Assembly: GCA_046297695.1 (NCBI GenBank)
Contig: JBKBHF010000002.1
Location: 1-64,000 of the forward strand
Length of the DNA: 64,000 nt
Source: Permianibacter sp046297695
GTDB taxonomy: Bacteria; Pseudomonadota; Gammaproteobacteria; Enterobacterales; Permianibacteraceae
Reading direction: 5' to 3'
Below the pieces are notes generated by a model, which saw nothing but the letters and a program-made list of their open reading frames with translations, was not told where the DNA came from and did not search any database. Both the position numbers and the translations under genes were made by a program. Positions 35,907 through 44,475 of this stretch are shown piece after piece. Within the stretch, counting starts at the first letter, position 1; every line of letters begins with the position of its first letter.

Positions 35907-36497
35907 ATGACCCCGTTTCGACTGGTACTGGCCTCCGGTTCCCGCTACCGGGCGGCCCAATTATCCCAGCTTGGACTGACATTTAAGACGGCCCGGCCCG
36001 ATATCAACGAGCAGCCACTGGCAGGCGAAGCCCCGGCCGACACGGCTCGCCGCCTCGCCGAAGCCAAGGCGCGCGTGGTCAGCCCCCGCTATCCGGACGC
36101 CTGGGTCATCGGCAGCGACCAGACGGTCGACTGCGCCGGCCTGCTGCTCGGCAAGCCGGGTACAGAGACCAAAGCCCGGCAGCAGCTGGAACAGATGTCT
36201 GCCAAAACCGCCCGCTTCCACAGCGGCCTCTGCCTGCTGGGCCCGGCCGGCCAGTGCGCGGTGGACGTGGTGACGACCGACGTCCGCTTCCGATCACTGA
36301 CTCAGGCCGAAATCGCCGCCTATATAAGGAAGGAGCAGCCGCTCGACTGTGCCGGCAGCTTCAAGGTCGAGGGCCTCGGCATCTCCTTGTTCGACGCCAT
36401 CCGTGCGGACGACCCGAGCGCCTTGATTGGCCTGCCGCTGATCGCGCTGTGCCGAATGCTGCGCAATGCCGGCCTGAATCCGACCCTGTCGCCATGA
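35907..36497 (+). CDS. yceF: Maf-like nucleotide pyrophosphatase (YceF type)
   Basis: Encodes 196 residues. LASGSRYRAAQL is the Maf opening, SDQTVDCAG the catalytic aspartate region, and AGSFKVEGLGISLFDAI the YceF-type substrate loop. YceF-type Maf proteins hydrolyse 7-methyl-GTP and so remove modified nucleotides. It is divergent from yceD, as in E. coli, with 68 bases between. Confidence 0.9.
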   Translation: MTPFRLVLASGSRYRAAQLSQLGLTFKTARPDINEQPLAGEAPADTARRLAEAKARVVSPRYPDAWVIGSDQTVDCAGLLLGKPGTETKARQQLEQMSAKTARFHSGLCLLGPAGQCAVDVVTTDVRFRSLTQAEIAAYIRKEQPLDCAGSFKVEGLGISLFDAIRADDPSALIGLPLIALCRMLRNAGLNPTLSP

Positions 36498-36499
36498 AA

Positions 36500-36525
36500 A
36501 ACGGGGCGCATGCGCCCCGTCTCTT
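36500..36525. terminator. Terminator between convergent yceF and leuB
   Basis: The perfect palindrome ACGGGGCGCATGCGCCCCGT (36500-36519) is followed by CTCTTG on plus and preceded by an A run that becomes a TTTTT tract on minus. It is stronger in the leuB direction. Confidence 0.8.
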
Positions 36526-36570
36526 GACTGGCAACGGTCCGCTCAGCGTGCGGCCTTTGCAGCTCCCGGA

Positions 36571-37641
36571 TTACAACGCAGCCAGAACGGCATCGCCCAT
36601 TTCCTTGGTGCCGACTTTGGTTTTGCCCGCCGTGTAGATGTCGCCGGTCCGGTAGCCGTCGGCCAATACTTTCCTGACTGCCGCCTCGATGCGATCCGCC
36701 GCCGCCGCTTCGTTCAGCGAGTAGCGCAGCATCATCGCGACCGACAGGATCATCGCCAGCGGGTTGGCGAGGTTCTTGCCGGCGATGTCCGGTGCCGAAC
36801 CGTGGATGGGTTCGTACAGGCCTTTGTTGTTCTCGTCGAGCGAAGCCGAGGCCAGCATTCCGATCGAGCCGGTCAGCATCGAGGCGGCGTCGGACAGGAT
36901 GTCACCAAAGATATTGCCGGTGACCATCACATCGAACTGCTTCGGATTGCGGATGAGCTGCATCGCCGCGTTGTCGACCAGCATGTGGCTGAGTTCGACA
37001 TCCGGATATTCCTTGCCCACTTCGATGACCACGTCGCGCCAGAGCTGGGTGCACTCCAGCACGTTCATCTTGTCGACCGAGCAGACTTTCTTGTTGCGTT
37101 TCTGGGCAGTGCGGAAGGCGACATGGGCGATGCGGCGGATCTCGCTTTCGCTGTAGATCATGGTGTTGAAACCGACCCGCTCGCCGTTGCGCACTTCAAT
37201 GCCGCGCGGCTCGCCAAAATAAATGTCACCGACCAGCTCGCGGATGATCATGATGTCGAGGCCGGCGACGACTTCCGGCTTCAGTGTCGAGGCATCGGCG
37301 AGTTCGGCATAGACGCTGGCCGGGCGCAGGTTGGCGAACACGTTCATCGCCTTGCGAATACCGAGCAGACCGCGCTCCGGCCGCTGTTCACGCGGCAGGT
37401 TGTCGTACTTCGGCCCCCCCACGGCGGCGAGCAGTACAGCATCAGCCGCCAGCGCGGCTTTCAAGGTCTCGTCCGGCAGCGGCTTGCCGGTCGCATCGAC
37501 CGCACAACCGCCGATCAGTGCGGTTTCGGTTTCGATTTTCAGGCCGTCCTTTTTCAGCGCATCCAGAACGCGCACGGCCTGCGCCATGATTTCCGGACCA
37601 ATGCCATCGCCGGGCAGCAGCAGAACTTTCTTGCTCATCAT
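36571..37641 (-). CDS. leuB: 3-isopropylmalate dehydrogenase
   Basis: Encodes 356 residues. LLPGDGIGPEIMAQAVRVL, RPASVYAELADAS and the substrate/metal site MLVDNAAMQLI with SDAASMLTGSIGMLASASL are LeuB-specific. It oxidatively decarboxylates isopropylmalate in leucine synthesis. It is separated from leuD by an unrelated gene. Confidence 0.96.
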   Translation of the reverse strand: MMSKKVLLLPGDGIGPEIMAQAVRVLDALKKDGLKIETETALIGGCAVDATGKPLPDETLKAALAADAVLLAAVGGPKYDNLPREQRPERGLLGIRKAMNVFANLRPASVYAELADASTLKPEVVAGLDIMIIRELVGDIYFGEPRGIEVRNGERVGFNTMIYSESEIRRIAHVAFRTAQKRNKKVCSVDKMNVLECTQLWRDVVIEVGKEYPDVELSHMLVDNAAMQLIRNPKQFDVMVTGNIFGDILSDAASMLTGSIGMLASASLDENNKGLYEPIHGSAPDIAGKNLANPLAMILSVAMMLRYSLNEAAAADRIEAAVRKVLADGYRTGDIYTAGKTKVGTKEMGDAVLAAL

Positions 37642-37695
37642 CTCTTCCTTAATTCAACAAAAGCGGTACAAGCCATATACCAACAAGTACCCAGA

Positions 37696-38196
37696 CTATT
37701 GACCAAAGCTGAACTTCACACACTCAGTCCACTTTAGCCATGATTTGAGCTCATCGGGTGAAACATCTCTGAGCCAAAAATGAATTGTCAAACCGCGCAT
37801 ATCCTCACCCGGTACAACCACCGGCATCAATGTATCCAGAGACAATACCGGGCCGGACTCTTCTCGAAGAAACCACGTAACAGGACTGCCTGACAACACA
37901 CCAGAAATGCGCTTCACAGTATCCGACTCAGGATTGTTGGGATGAAATCCAACGTAGAATCCGGCCAGAGGCAGGCCCTCACGAGAGTCTGAGAACCGGA
38001 ATACATCGAAATCCGGCCCCCTTTCAACAGTCCAGAGATATCCATCCATCGGACAATAATGCACCGAGACTCCATTCATGGATATTTTGGAGTCCCGGTC
38101 TTCCCACCCTGGCGGACTCGGTGCAGTCCAAATGGATTCAGAGGCCAGAACAGTCAGGGCCAGCAGAATATTCAACGAATGGCACCAAACAGCCAC
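37696..38196 (-). CDS. Exported protein of unknown function inside the leu operon
   Basis: Encodes 166 residues from GTG 38196, overlapping the end of leuD by 25 bases. The start LNILLALTVLASESIW looks like a signal peptide. The rest is a single domain rich in aromatics (CPMDGYLWTVERGPDFDVF, GFYVGFHPNNPESD) without known motif; two or three cysteines are present. The DNA is visibly more AT-rich than leuB and leuD. No family recognised. Confidence 0.6.
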   Translation of the reverse strand: MAVWCHSLNILLALTVLASESIWTAPSPPGWEDRDSKISMNGVSVHYCPMDGYLWTVERGPDFDVFRFSDSREGLPLAGFYVGFHPNNPESDTVKRISGVLSGSPVTWFLREESGPVLSLDTLMPVVVPGEDMRGLTIHFWLRDVSPDELKSWLKWTECVKFSFGQ

Positions 38197-38819
38197 GGCC
38201 GCTCGTTTTTGCGCTGGGCTTCAAACGCCTTGATGGCCTCGACGTGCTGCAGGGTCATGCCGATATCATCGAGGCCATTGACCAACACGTGCTTGCGCGG
38301 TGGGTCGATATCGAACTTCAGCGTCGTGCCAGCCGAACTGGTGATGGTCTGGTTCGGCAAATCAACGGTCAGGGTATAGCCTTCGTTGGCCGCGCATTCG
38401 GCGAACAGCTTGTCCATGACATCGTTGCCGAGCACGATCGGCAGGATGCCGTTCTTGAAGCAGTTGTTGAAGAAAATATCGGCGTAGCTCGGCGCCAGAA
38501 TGCAGCGGAAGCCGTAATCCAGCAGCGCCCACGGCGCGTGTTCACGCGACGAGCCGCAGCCGAAATTCTCGCGTGCCAGCAAAACTTGCGCACCTTGGAA
38601 ACGCGGCTGATTCAGCACGAAGTCCTTGTTCAGCGGCCGCTTGCTGTTGTCCATTCCCGGCTCGCCGTGATCGAGATAGCGCCATTCGTCGAACAGGTTC
38701 GGGCCGAAACCGGTGCGGTTGATCGATTTCAGGAACTGCTTCGGGATGATCGCATCGGTGTCGACGTTGGCGCGATCCATCGGCGCAACCAGGCCTTTCA
38801 AAACAGTAAATTTTTCCAC
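38172..38819 (-). CDS. leuD: 3-isopropylmalate dehydratase small subunit
   Basis: Encodes 215 residues from GTG 38819 with AGGAG upstream; the longer frame upstream crosses a REP element. VDTDAIIPKQFLKSI and NFGCGSSREHAPWAL are the swivel-domain substrate contacts. It partners LeuC to isomerise isopropylmalate. Confidence 0.96.
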   Translation of the reverse strand: MEKFTVLKGLVAPMDRANVDTDAIIPKQFLKSINRTGFGPNLFDEWRYLDHGEPGMDNSKRPLNKDFVLNQPRFQGAQVLLARENFGCGSSREHAPWALLDYGFRCILAPSYADIFFNNCFKNGILPIVLGNDVMDKLFAECAANEGYTLTVDLPNQTITSSAGTTLKFDIDPPRKHVLVNGLDDIGMTLQHVEAIKAFEAQRKNERPWLFGAIR

Positions 38820-38830
38820 GCTTTTTCTCC

Positions 38831-38898
38831 TGTGGAAGCGGGCTTGCCCGCGATGATTCTCCGGCGCCTGCCGAATCGCGGGCAAGCCCGCTCCCACA
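38831..38898. repeat. REP-type palindrome pair between leuC and leuD
   Basis: The left arm begins TGTGGAAGCGGGCTTGCCCG. The right arm, read on minus, begins TGTGGGAGCGGGCTTGCCCG. They are separated by about 20 bases. Each arm also contains the inner palindrome CGGGCTTGCCCG. It is the same general family as the element at 444-507 and occupies the gap between leuC and leuD. Confidence 0.85.
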
Positions 38899-38908
38899 TT
38901 GATCCGAA

Positions 38909-40312
38909 TTAGTTGAAGGTGCGCACGTCAACGAAATGACCGGCAATCGCGGCCGCTGCGGCCATCGCCGGGCTGACCAGATGGGTGCGGCCCCCCTGAC
39001 CCTGACGGCCTTCGAAATTGCGGTTCGAGGTCGAGGCGCAATGCTCGCCCGGCTGTAGGCGATCGGCGTTCATCGCCAGACACATCGAGCAGCCCGGTTC
39101 ACGCCATTCAAAACCAGCGTCGAGGAAAATCTTGTCCAGCCCTTCTTTTTCCGCCTGCAATTTCACCAGACCGGAGCCCGGTACCACCATCGCCTGTTTG
39201 ATCGTCGAGGACACTTTCTTGCCTTTGGCGACGGCAGCGGCTTCCCGCAGATCTTCGATACGCGAGTTGGTGCAGGAACCGATGAATACGCGGTCGAGCT
39301 TGATCGAGGTGATTGGTTGATCGGCTTTCAAGCCCATGTATTCGAGTGCACGGGTGATACTTTCACGCTTGACCGGATTTGCTTCATTGGCCGGATTCGG
39401 GACCTTGGCATAGACCGGCGCCACCATCTCGGGCGAGGTGCCCCAGGTCACTTGCGGTTCAATGTCTTCGGCTTTCAGTTCAACCACGGCATCGTATTGG
39501 GCATCGTGATCGGACACCAGTGTTTTCCAGTAGGCAACCGCCTTGTCCCAGTCGGCGCCTTTCGGGGCGAACGGCCGATCTTTCAGATAGTTGATGGTGG
39601 TGTCATCGACGGCGACCATGCCAACGCGAGCGCCGGCTTCGATCGCCATGTTGCAGATCGTCATCCGGCCTTCCATGGACAGACCGCGAATGGTGTCGCC
39701 GCCAAATTCCATCGCATAGCCGGTGCCGCCCGCAGTGCCGATTTTGCCGATCACGGCCAGCACGATGTCCTTGGCGCCAACGCCGACACCGAGCTTGCCG
39801 CTGACTTTCACCAGCATGTTCTTGTTTTTCTTCTGCCACAGGCATTGCGTCGCCAGCACATGCTCGACTTCGGAAGTACCGATGCCGAACGCCAGCGCTC
39901 CAAACGCGCCATGCGTCGCGGTATGCGAATCGCCGCAGACAATGGTCATGCCCGGCAAGGTCGCCCCCTGCTCCGGCCCGATCACATGCACGATGCCCTG
40001 ACGGACATCGCTCATCTTGAATTCGACGATACCGAATTCATCGCAGTTCTTGTCCAGCGTTTCCACTTGCAGGCGCGAGATCGGATCGGCAATGCCTTTG
40101 CTCCGGCCTTCAGTCGGCACGTTGTGATCCGGCACCGCCAGATTGGCATCGATGCGCCAGGGTTTGCGCTTGTTGAGCTTCAAGCCGTCGAACGCTTGCG
40201 GGCTGGTCACTTCGTGCAGCAGCTGGCGGTCGATGTAGATCAGTTCAGCGCCGGTGTCGGCGCGCAGGACGACGTGTTCGTCCCACAGCTTGTCATACAG
40301 GGTGCGGCCCAT
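38909..40312 (-). CDS. leuC: 3-isopropylmalate dehydratase large subunit
   Basis: Encodes 467 residues. Three cysteine positions for the 4Fe-4S cluster are in FIGSCTNSRIEDL and in the WREPGCSMCLAMN segment; VCGDSHTATHGAFGAL binds substrate. It is the first gene of leuC-leuD-orf-leuB, facing a LysR regulator across an AT-rich intergenic stretch. Confidence 0.97.
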   Translation of the reverse strand: MGRTLYDKLWDEHVVLRADTGAELIYIDRQLLHEVTSPQAFDGLKLNKRKPWRIDANLAVPDHNVPTEGRSKGIADPISRLQVETLDKNCDEFGIVEFKMSDVRQGIVHVIGPEQGATLPGMTIVCGDSHTATHGAFGALAFGIGTSEVEHVLATQCLWQKKNKNMLVKVSGKLGVGVGAKDIVLAVIGKIGTAGGTGYAMEFGGDTIRGLSMEGRMTICNMAIEAGARVGMVAVDDTTINYLKDRPFAPKGADWDKAVAYWKTLVSDHDAQYDAVVELKAEDIEPQVTWGTSPEMVAPVYAKVPNPANEANPVKRESITRALEYMGLKADQPITSIKLDRVFIGSCTNSRIEDLREAAAVAKGKKVSSTIKQAMVVPGSGLVKLQAEKEGLDKIFLDAGFEWREPGCSMCLAMNADRLQPGEHCASTSNRNFEGRQGQGGRTHLVSPAMAAAAAIAGHFVDVRTFN

Positions 40313-40379
40313 CGCTCGGTCTCCGTTACCAGACTGGCCGCTTTGGACGGGCGGCCATCATCAAAAGATGGCCAAGGAT

Positions 40380-40440
40380 AGACGGTAGGCCTAAAATAAC
40401 TCCAATTTCGTATTTTTATGAATTGTATTCGATTATGGAA
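40380..40440. promoter_or_regulatory. AT-rich divergent promoter region of leuC and the LysR gene
   Basis: About 60 bases (from ACGGTAGGCC to ATTATGGA) are far more AT-rich than their surroundings and contain ATAACTCC...GGAAT and repeated ATTCG/GAAT half-sites, the kind of composition found at LysR-type operators. No exact T-N11-A operator could be fixed. Confidence 0.5.
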
Positions 40441-40463
40441 TGCTGCCCCACCGGATGGCCCTG

Positions 40464-41342
40464 ATGGACAGCGCCCTGCTCAAAGCCTTTGTCGCGGTCG
40501 CTGACGGCCAGTCGTTTTCCCGAGCCGCCGACCAGCTGCACCTGACTCAGCCGGCGGTCAGCAAGCGCATTGCCAACCTCGAAGCCGAGCTCGGTCAGCG
40601 CTTGTTCGACCGGGTCGGCCACGCGGTCCACCTGACCCCGGCCGGCCAGACCCTGCTGCCGCGCGCACGCCGGCTGCTGCAGGACATGGACGATACCGCC
40701 ACCGCGCTATCGAACCTGACCGGCAAAATCGCCGGGCCGCTGCGCATCGCCACCAGTCACCATATCGGCCTGCGCCGGCTGCCCGCCTTGCTGCGCGACT
40801 ACACCCTGCGTTATCCCGACGTGACACTGGAATTCGACTTTGTCGATTCCGAGCAGGCCTACCATGAGGTCGAGCAAGGCCTGCGCGAGCTCGCCATTGT
40901 CACACTGCCGGACGAACCGCAGGCATCGGTGACCGCGGTGCCGGTGTGGCGCGAGCGGCTGATCCCCTGTGTCCAGCGCAACCATCCACTGGCCCGGCAA
41001 CGCACCGTGGCGATTGCCGAACTGGCTGCCCATCGCGCCGTCCTGCTTGGCGGCCACACGTTTACCCAGCAGAAAGTCGATCAGCTGTTCGCCGGCCATC
41101 AGGTCGAGCTGCGCGATCGCACCAGCAGCAGTTACCTCGAAGCGATCGCGATGCTGGTCACTGCCGGCCAAGGGTGGGCATTGCTGCCCGACATCATGGT
41201 GCGTGACGAGCTGGTGGTGCTGAACGTACAGCCGGCGATTGCCATCGAGCGTTCGCTCGGCGTGGTGCATCACCGCGACCGCACGCTGTCGAACGCCGGG
41301 CGCGCGCTGGTGCAGTTGCTGCGCGCGGCAGCGTCGGTCTGA
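40464..41342 (+). CDS. LysR-family transcriptional regulator
   Basis: Encodes 292 residues. N-terminal winged helix: LLKAFVAVADGQSFSRAADQ then LHLTQPAVSKRIANLE. The C-terminal effector domain begins near residue 90 (IAGPLRIATSHHIGLRRLP). It is divergent from leuC, an arrangement also found in Pseudomonas, so it probably controls the leu genes; the effector is unknown. ATG 40464 is preferred (GGA at -8); ATG 40440 and 40455 are alternatives. Confidence 0.88.
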   Translation: MDSALLKAFVAVADGQSFSRAADQLHLTQPAVSKRIANLEAELGQRLFDRVGHAVHLTPAGQTLLPRARRLLQDMDDTATALSNLTGKIAGPLRIATSHHIGLRRLPALLRDYTLRYPDVTLEFDFVDSEQAYHEVEQGLRELAIVTLPDEPQASVTAVPVWRERLIPCVQRNHPLARQRTVAIAELAAHRAVLLGGHTFTQQKVDQLFAGHQVELRDRTSSSYLEAIAMLVTAGQGWALLPDIMVRDELVVLNVQPAIAIERSLGVVHHRDRTLSNAGRALVQLLRAAASV

Positions 41343-41461
41343 ACTCTGTGTCTTCCCGCGATAAGCTTGGTTTTTTGACGACCGTAACTTGACAGGGCAA
41401 GCACTCGCCACCACGCTACGCGCCGTCCTTTGCAGCCCGGTTTCCCGGCCGAGAACGAAAG

Positions 41462-42547
41462 ATGTCGATCAATACCACGCCGGCGCCGTTGTTGCCGGCA
41501 GGCACGCTTGCCGCGCTGCGCGCTGCCTGGGCATTGCCTGATCTGCCGGCGCAAGCCTTGGGCGGCGAAGAAAGCCGCATCAACATCAGTCTGCGCATTG
41601 GCGATCTGGTGCTGCAGCGAATCAACAGCACGGTGTTTCCGTCGCCACAGCGAGTGGTTGACAATGTGGTCCAGGTCAGCCGACACCTCGCGGCCCACAT
41701 CGCCGATCGCAGTTACCCTGAGCAAGCCCTACAGGCCGTGCCAGCGCGCAGCGGCGAATTCGGCGTCAGCATTGATGGTGGTGTCTGGCGGGCCACCCGC
41801 TTCATTCCGGACGGCGTCAACCACGACCGGGTCAGCAGCGACGCGCTCGCCCGTGAAGGCGCCCGCGCCATTGCCGCCTTCCTGCTCGCGCTGCGCGATT
41901 TCAATCCACGCCATTACGAACCGGCGCTGCCAGAATTCCATCAGTTATCCAACCGGATCACCGCGCTGCGCGATGCAGTCCAGACAGATCGGTTCGGCCG
42001 CGCCAAAGCTGCCGCCGACGTGATCGCCGGACTGGAACAGCGTCTCGGCTATCTGGAGCAACTGGAACAACAATGCGTCAGCGGCCGGCTGCCCGCGCGT
42101 TTCGTTCACGGTGACACCAAGATCGCCAATGTGCTGTTCGACCGCCACGACAAAGCCATCGCCGTAATGGATCTCGACACGGTGATGGTGTCGAGTCTGG
42201 TGTTCGATTTTGCTGACATGGCCCGCTCGTTCTGCAATCCCGTAGGCGAACACAGCGTGCCCGATGCCGTCAGCGTATCGATACCGCGCTTCCGCGCCTT
42301 GGCCGATGGCTTTTTGTCGGTGCTGGACCGCGAACTGACTCGCGTAGAGCGGGAAGCCTTGTTGCCTGCCACGCTGGCCGTCACGACCACATTGGCCATC
42401 CGCTTTCTGACCGATCACCTGAGCGGCGATCACTACTTCCGGGTTGAACAAGCCGGTGACAACCTGCGCCGCGCTGCGGTACAACTGGCGCTGGTGCAGG
42501 CGTTCGAGCGCGAACAGAAGTCGCTGCGCCGCCACCTGCGCCTGTAA
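41462..42547 (+). CDS. Aminoglycoside-phosphotransferase-fold sugar kinase, NahK-like
   Basis: Encodes 361 residues. LVLQRINSTVFPSPQRVVDN and the HLAAH helix match the N-terminal lobe of N-acetylhexosamine 1-kinases. The catalytic loop is RFVHGDTKIANVLFD and the metal-binding DxD region is VMDLDTVMVSSLVFDFADMAR. A role in phosphorylating a hexosamine at C1 is inferred from similarity to NahK; no adjacent pathway genes support it. Could belong to cell-wall sugar recycling, like mupP. Confidence 0.7.
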   Translation: MSINTTPAPLLPAGTLAALRAAWALPDLPAQALGGEESRINISLRIGDLVLQRINSTVFPSPQRVVDNVVQVSRHLAAHIADRSYPEQALQAVPARSGEFGVSIDGGVWRATRFIPDGVNHDRVSSDALAREGARAIAAFLLALRDFNPRHYEPALPEFHQLSNRITALRDAVQTDRFGRAKAAADVIAGLEQRLGYLEQLEQQCVSGRLPARFVHGDTKIANVLFDRHDKAIAVMDLDTVMVSSLVFDFADMARSFCNPVGEHSVPDAVSVSIPRFRALADGFLSVLDRELTRVEREALLPATLAVTTTLAIRFLTDHLSGDHYFRVEQAGDNLRRAAVQLALVQAFEREQKSLRRHLRL

Positions 42548-42583
42548 AACCAAGCTCACCACACCTCGACCAGGAGCTTCGCG

Positions 42584-43426
42584 ATGAAATGGGAAAAGTT
42601 CCGCCGCAGCAGCAACGTCGAGGATCGCCGCGGTGTCCGCGGTGGTGGCAAAGGCCTGCTCGGCGGCGGTATCGGCGGCATCGTGATTTTGCTCATTGCC
42701 TGGTATTTCGGCCTCGATCCGCAACTGCTGATGCAGGGTGCACAGATGCTCGACAGCGGCGGCAGTGCGCAAGGCGAAGCGCTGCAGCCGGGCCAGGATC
42801 CCCAATCGGAACTGGTCGCGCATGTGCTCGGCGACACCGAAGATGTCTGGAATGCACTGTTTGCCGAGCAAGGCGGCCAGTATCGCGCGCCACGCTTGAT
42901 CCTGTTCAGCGATGCCACCCCTACCGCCTGCGGCATGGGGCAATCGGCGATGGGGCCGTTTTACTGCCCGCCCGATGAGCAGGTTTACATCGATCTGAGT
43001 TTCTTCCGCGATCTGCACCAGCGCTTCGACGCGCCCGGCGATTTTGCTCAGGCCTATGTCGTCGCCCATGAAGTCGGCCACCACGTGCAGAACCTGATGG
43101 GGCTGTCCGGGCAAGTCCATCAAGCCCGCCAGCGCTTGTCCAAAGCCGAAGGCAACGCCTTGTCGGTAAAACTGGAATTGCAGGCCGATTGCTTTGCCGG
43201 ATTGTGGGCGCACCATGCCGAAACGCGTTTCCAGTTTCTGGAGGCCGGTGATGTCGACGAAGCGCTGACCGCCGCCGCGGCGATTGGCGATGACAGGCTG
43301 CAACAACAATCGGGGGGCCGGGTGGTGCCGGAATCGTTCACCCATGGCAGCAGCGCGCAGCGCGTGCAGTGGTTTCAAACCGGATTTCGGCACGGCCAAG
43401 TCGCGGCGTGTGACACTTTCAACTGA
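42584..43426 (+). CDS. ypfJ: Neutral zinc metallopeptidase, YpfJ family
   Basis: Encodes 280 residues. MKWEKFRRSSNVEDRRG then a glycine-rich run and one transmembrane helix (GIGGIVILLIAWYFGL) are the family start. The zinc site HEVGHHVQNLMG near residue 167 and downstream ELQADCFAG (third ligand) are intact. It is anchored in the inner membrane with the catalytic domain outside. Physiological substrate unknown. Confidence 0.93.
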   Translation: MKWEKFRRSSNVEDRRGVRGGGKGLLGGGIGGIVILLIAWYFGLDPQLLMQGAQMLDSGGSAQGEALQPGQDPQSELVAHVLGDTEDVWNALFAEQGGQYRAPRLILFSDATPTACGMGQSAMGPFYCPPDEQVYIDLSFFRDLHQRFDAPGDFAQAYVVAHEVGHHVQNLMGLSGQVHQARQRLSKAEGNALSVKLELQADCFAGLWAHHAETRFQFLEAGDVDEALTAAAAIGDDRLQQQSGGRVVPESFTHGSSAQRVQWFQTGFRHGQVAACDTFN

Positions 43427-43597
43427 GGGTTCCGGTCAATGCCGAGATGTCGGCACGCTTATGCATAGAAAGCTGCGGTGAAAAGCTGCGATAGCAAGCC
43501 GCAGCAAAAAGCGGCTGTCGAGCGACGCTGTGGCGGCGCATTGCGAAACAAGCTGTGCTGTACCCCCGCCACACCAGCGCATTCTTGCGAGAAAAAT

Positions 43598-43628
43598 AAA
43601 CCGGCATTACGCCGGTTTGTTTTTTTAC
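43598..43628. terminator. Bidirectional terminator after ypfJ
   Basis: Stem AAACCGGC/GCCGGTTT with an ATTAC loop, followed by TTTGTTTTTTT on plus and, on minus, by TTTATTTTTC. It lies between convergent genes. Confidence 0.9.
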
Positions 43629-43638
43629 AAGCCGGCAC

Positions 43639-43860
43639 TCAATCCGGCTCACCGGCATTGATGGCGCGACCGGTGATCGTCAAGCGCACTTTGCGCCGGT
43701 CTTCGCCGCGCCGGTCCTGCTGCGAGCGCAGATCCGGCACCGTCATCTGGCGACCATTGACCGCACGGCGATCGATACCACTGCGTCGGTCGGCCAAGCG
43801 CCGATCCGGCATCGTCGGCGTCCAGATCACCGCTTCGTCATCGGGTAGCTGTTTGTCCAT
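43639..43860 (-). CDS. Small protein with repeated DRR motifs
   Basis: Encodes 73 residues from ATG 43860 (MDKQLPDDEAV). It contains four DRR units: PDRRLADRRSGIDRRAVNG and later QDRRGEDRRKV, alternating acidic and arginine pairs. Small proteins with such DRR patterns recur in Pseudomonas-like genomes without known function. No signal peptide. Weak GAG ribosome site eight bases upstream. A single gene before a terminator. Confidence 0.6.
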   Translation of the reverse strand: MDKQLPDDEAVIWTPTMPDRRLADRRSGIDRRAVNGRQMTVPDLRSQQDRRGEDRRKVRLTITGRAINAGEPD

Positions 43861-44014
43861 ACGGCACGCTCGGGATACAACACGGTACAAACCGTTACAG
43901 TGAGTATGACATAAGCGTGAACTGGCGCACGCTCATCGTGGCGACCGGCGCAAAGATAATTGGCGAAAAACCGACCATACTTCAGGCCATCGTAGCTGTC
44001 GGTGGCCTGTTCCC

Positions 44015-44464
44015 ATGCGAGTCGCAAGCCAAGCGTTGTTGGCGTTACTGCAAACCCCGTCGTTCAAGGAGGGCCAGCCGCAGGCCTGCGCTGATGCCGC
44101 CCGGCAATGGCAGCAGCAACACCAGCTCGATACCGCCGGCCTCAACGCCCTGTTGACCCAGTTTGGTGCCCAGCTGCTGCACGTGGTCCGCAGCGGCCAG
44201 CTGGCACCGCAGGCCGGAAGCGAATTGCTGGCCCGACTGATAGCACTCTCCGATCTCGAAATCCCCACCTCGCTGTATGCGCTGCAGGAAGTTCTGCAAA
44301 ACCTGGCCGAACATCAGCGCCAGGTCAGTGACACCACGGACAAGGAACAGTTCGTTCGGCGGGAAATGGGTCGAATTTTGGCCAGCCTGCCCCAGCGCGA
44401 CTCCCATGTCGCCGATGCCTGCCGCTATACTGGCCGGTACGCGGCACTCCGCCGCTCCGCCTAA
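44015..44464 (+). CDS. Helical protein of unknown function upstream of parA
   Basis: Encodes 149 residues, nearly all predicted helical, rich in Gln, Ala and Leu (ADAARQWQQQHQLDTAGLNAL). No motif or signal peptide. It ends 11 bases before the ParA gene, so the two are probably co-transcribed, and may be its partner. It is not an obvious ParB: no helix-turn-helix or CTPase motif is seen. Confidence 0.55.
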   Translation: MRVASQALLALLQTPSFKEGQPQACADAARQWQQQHQLDTAGLNALLTQFGAQLLHVVRSGQLAPQAGSELLARLIALSDLEIPTSLYALQEVLQNLAEHQRQVSDTTDKEQFVRREMGRILASLPQRDSHVADACRYTGRYAALRRSA

Positions 44465-44475
44465 AAGCCTGACTC

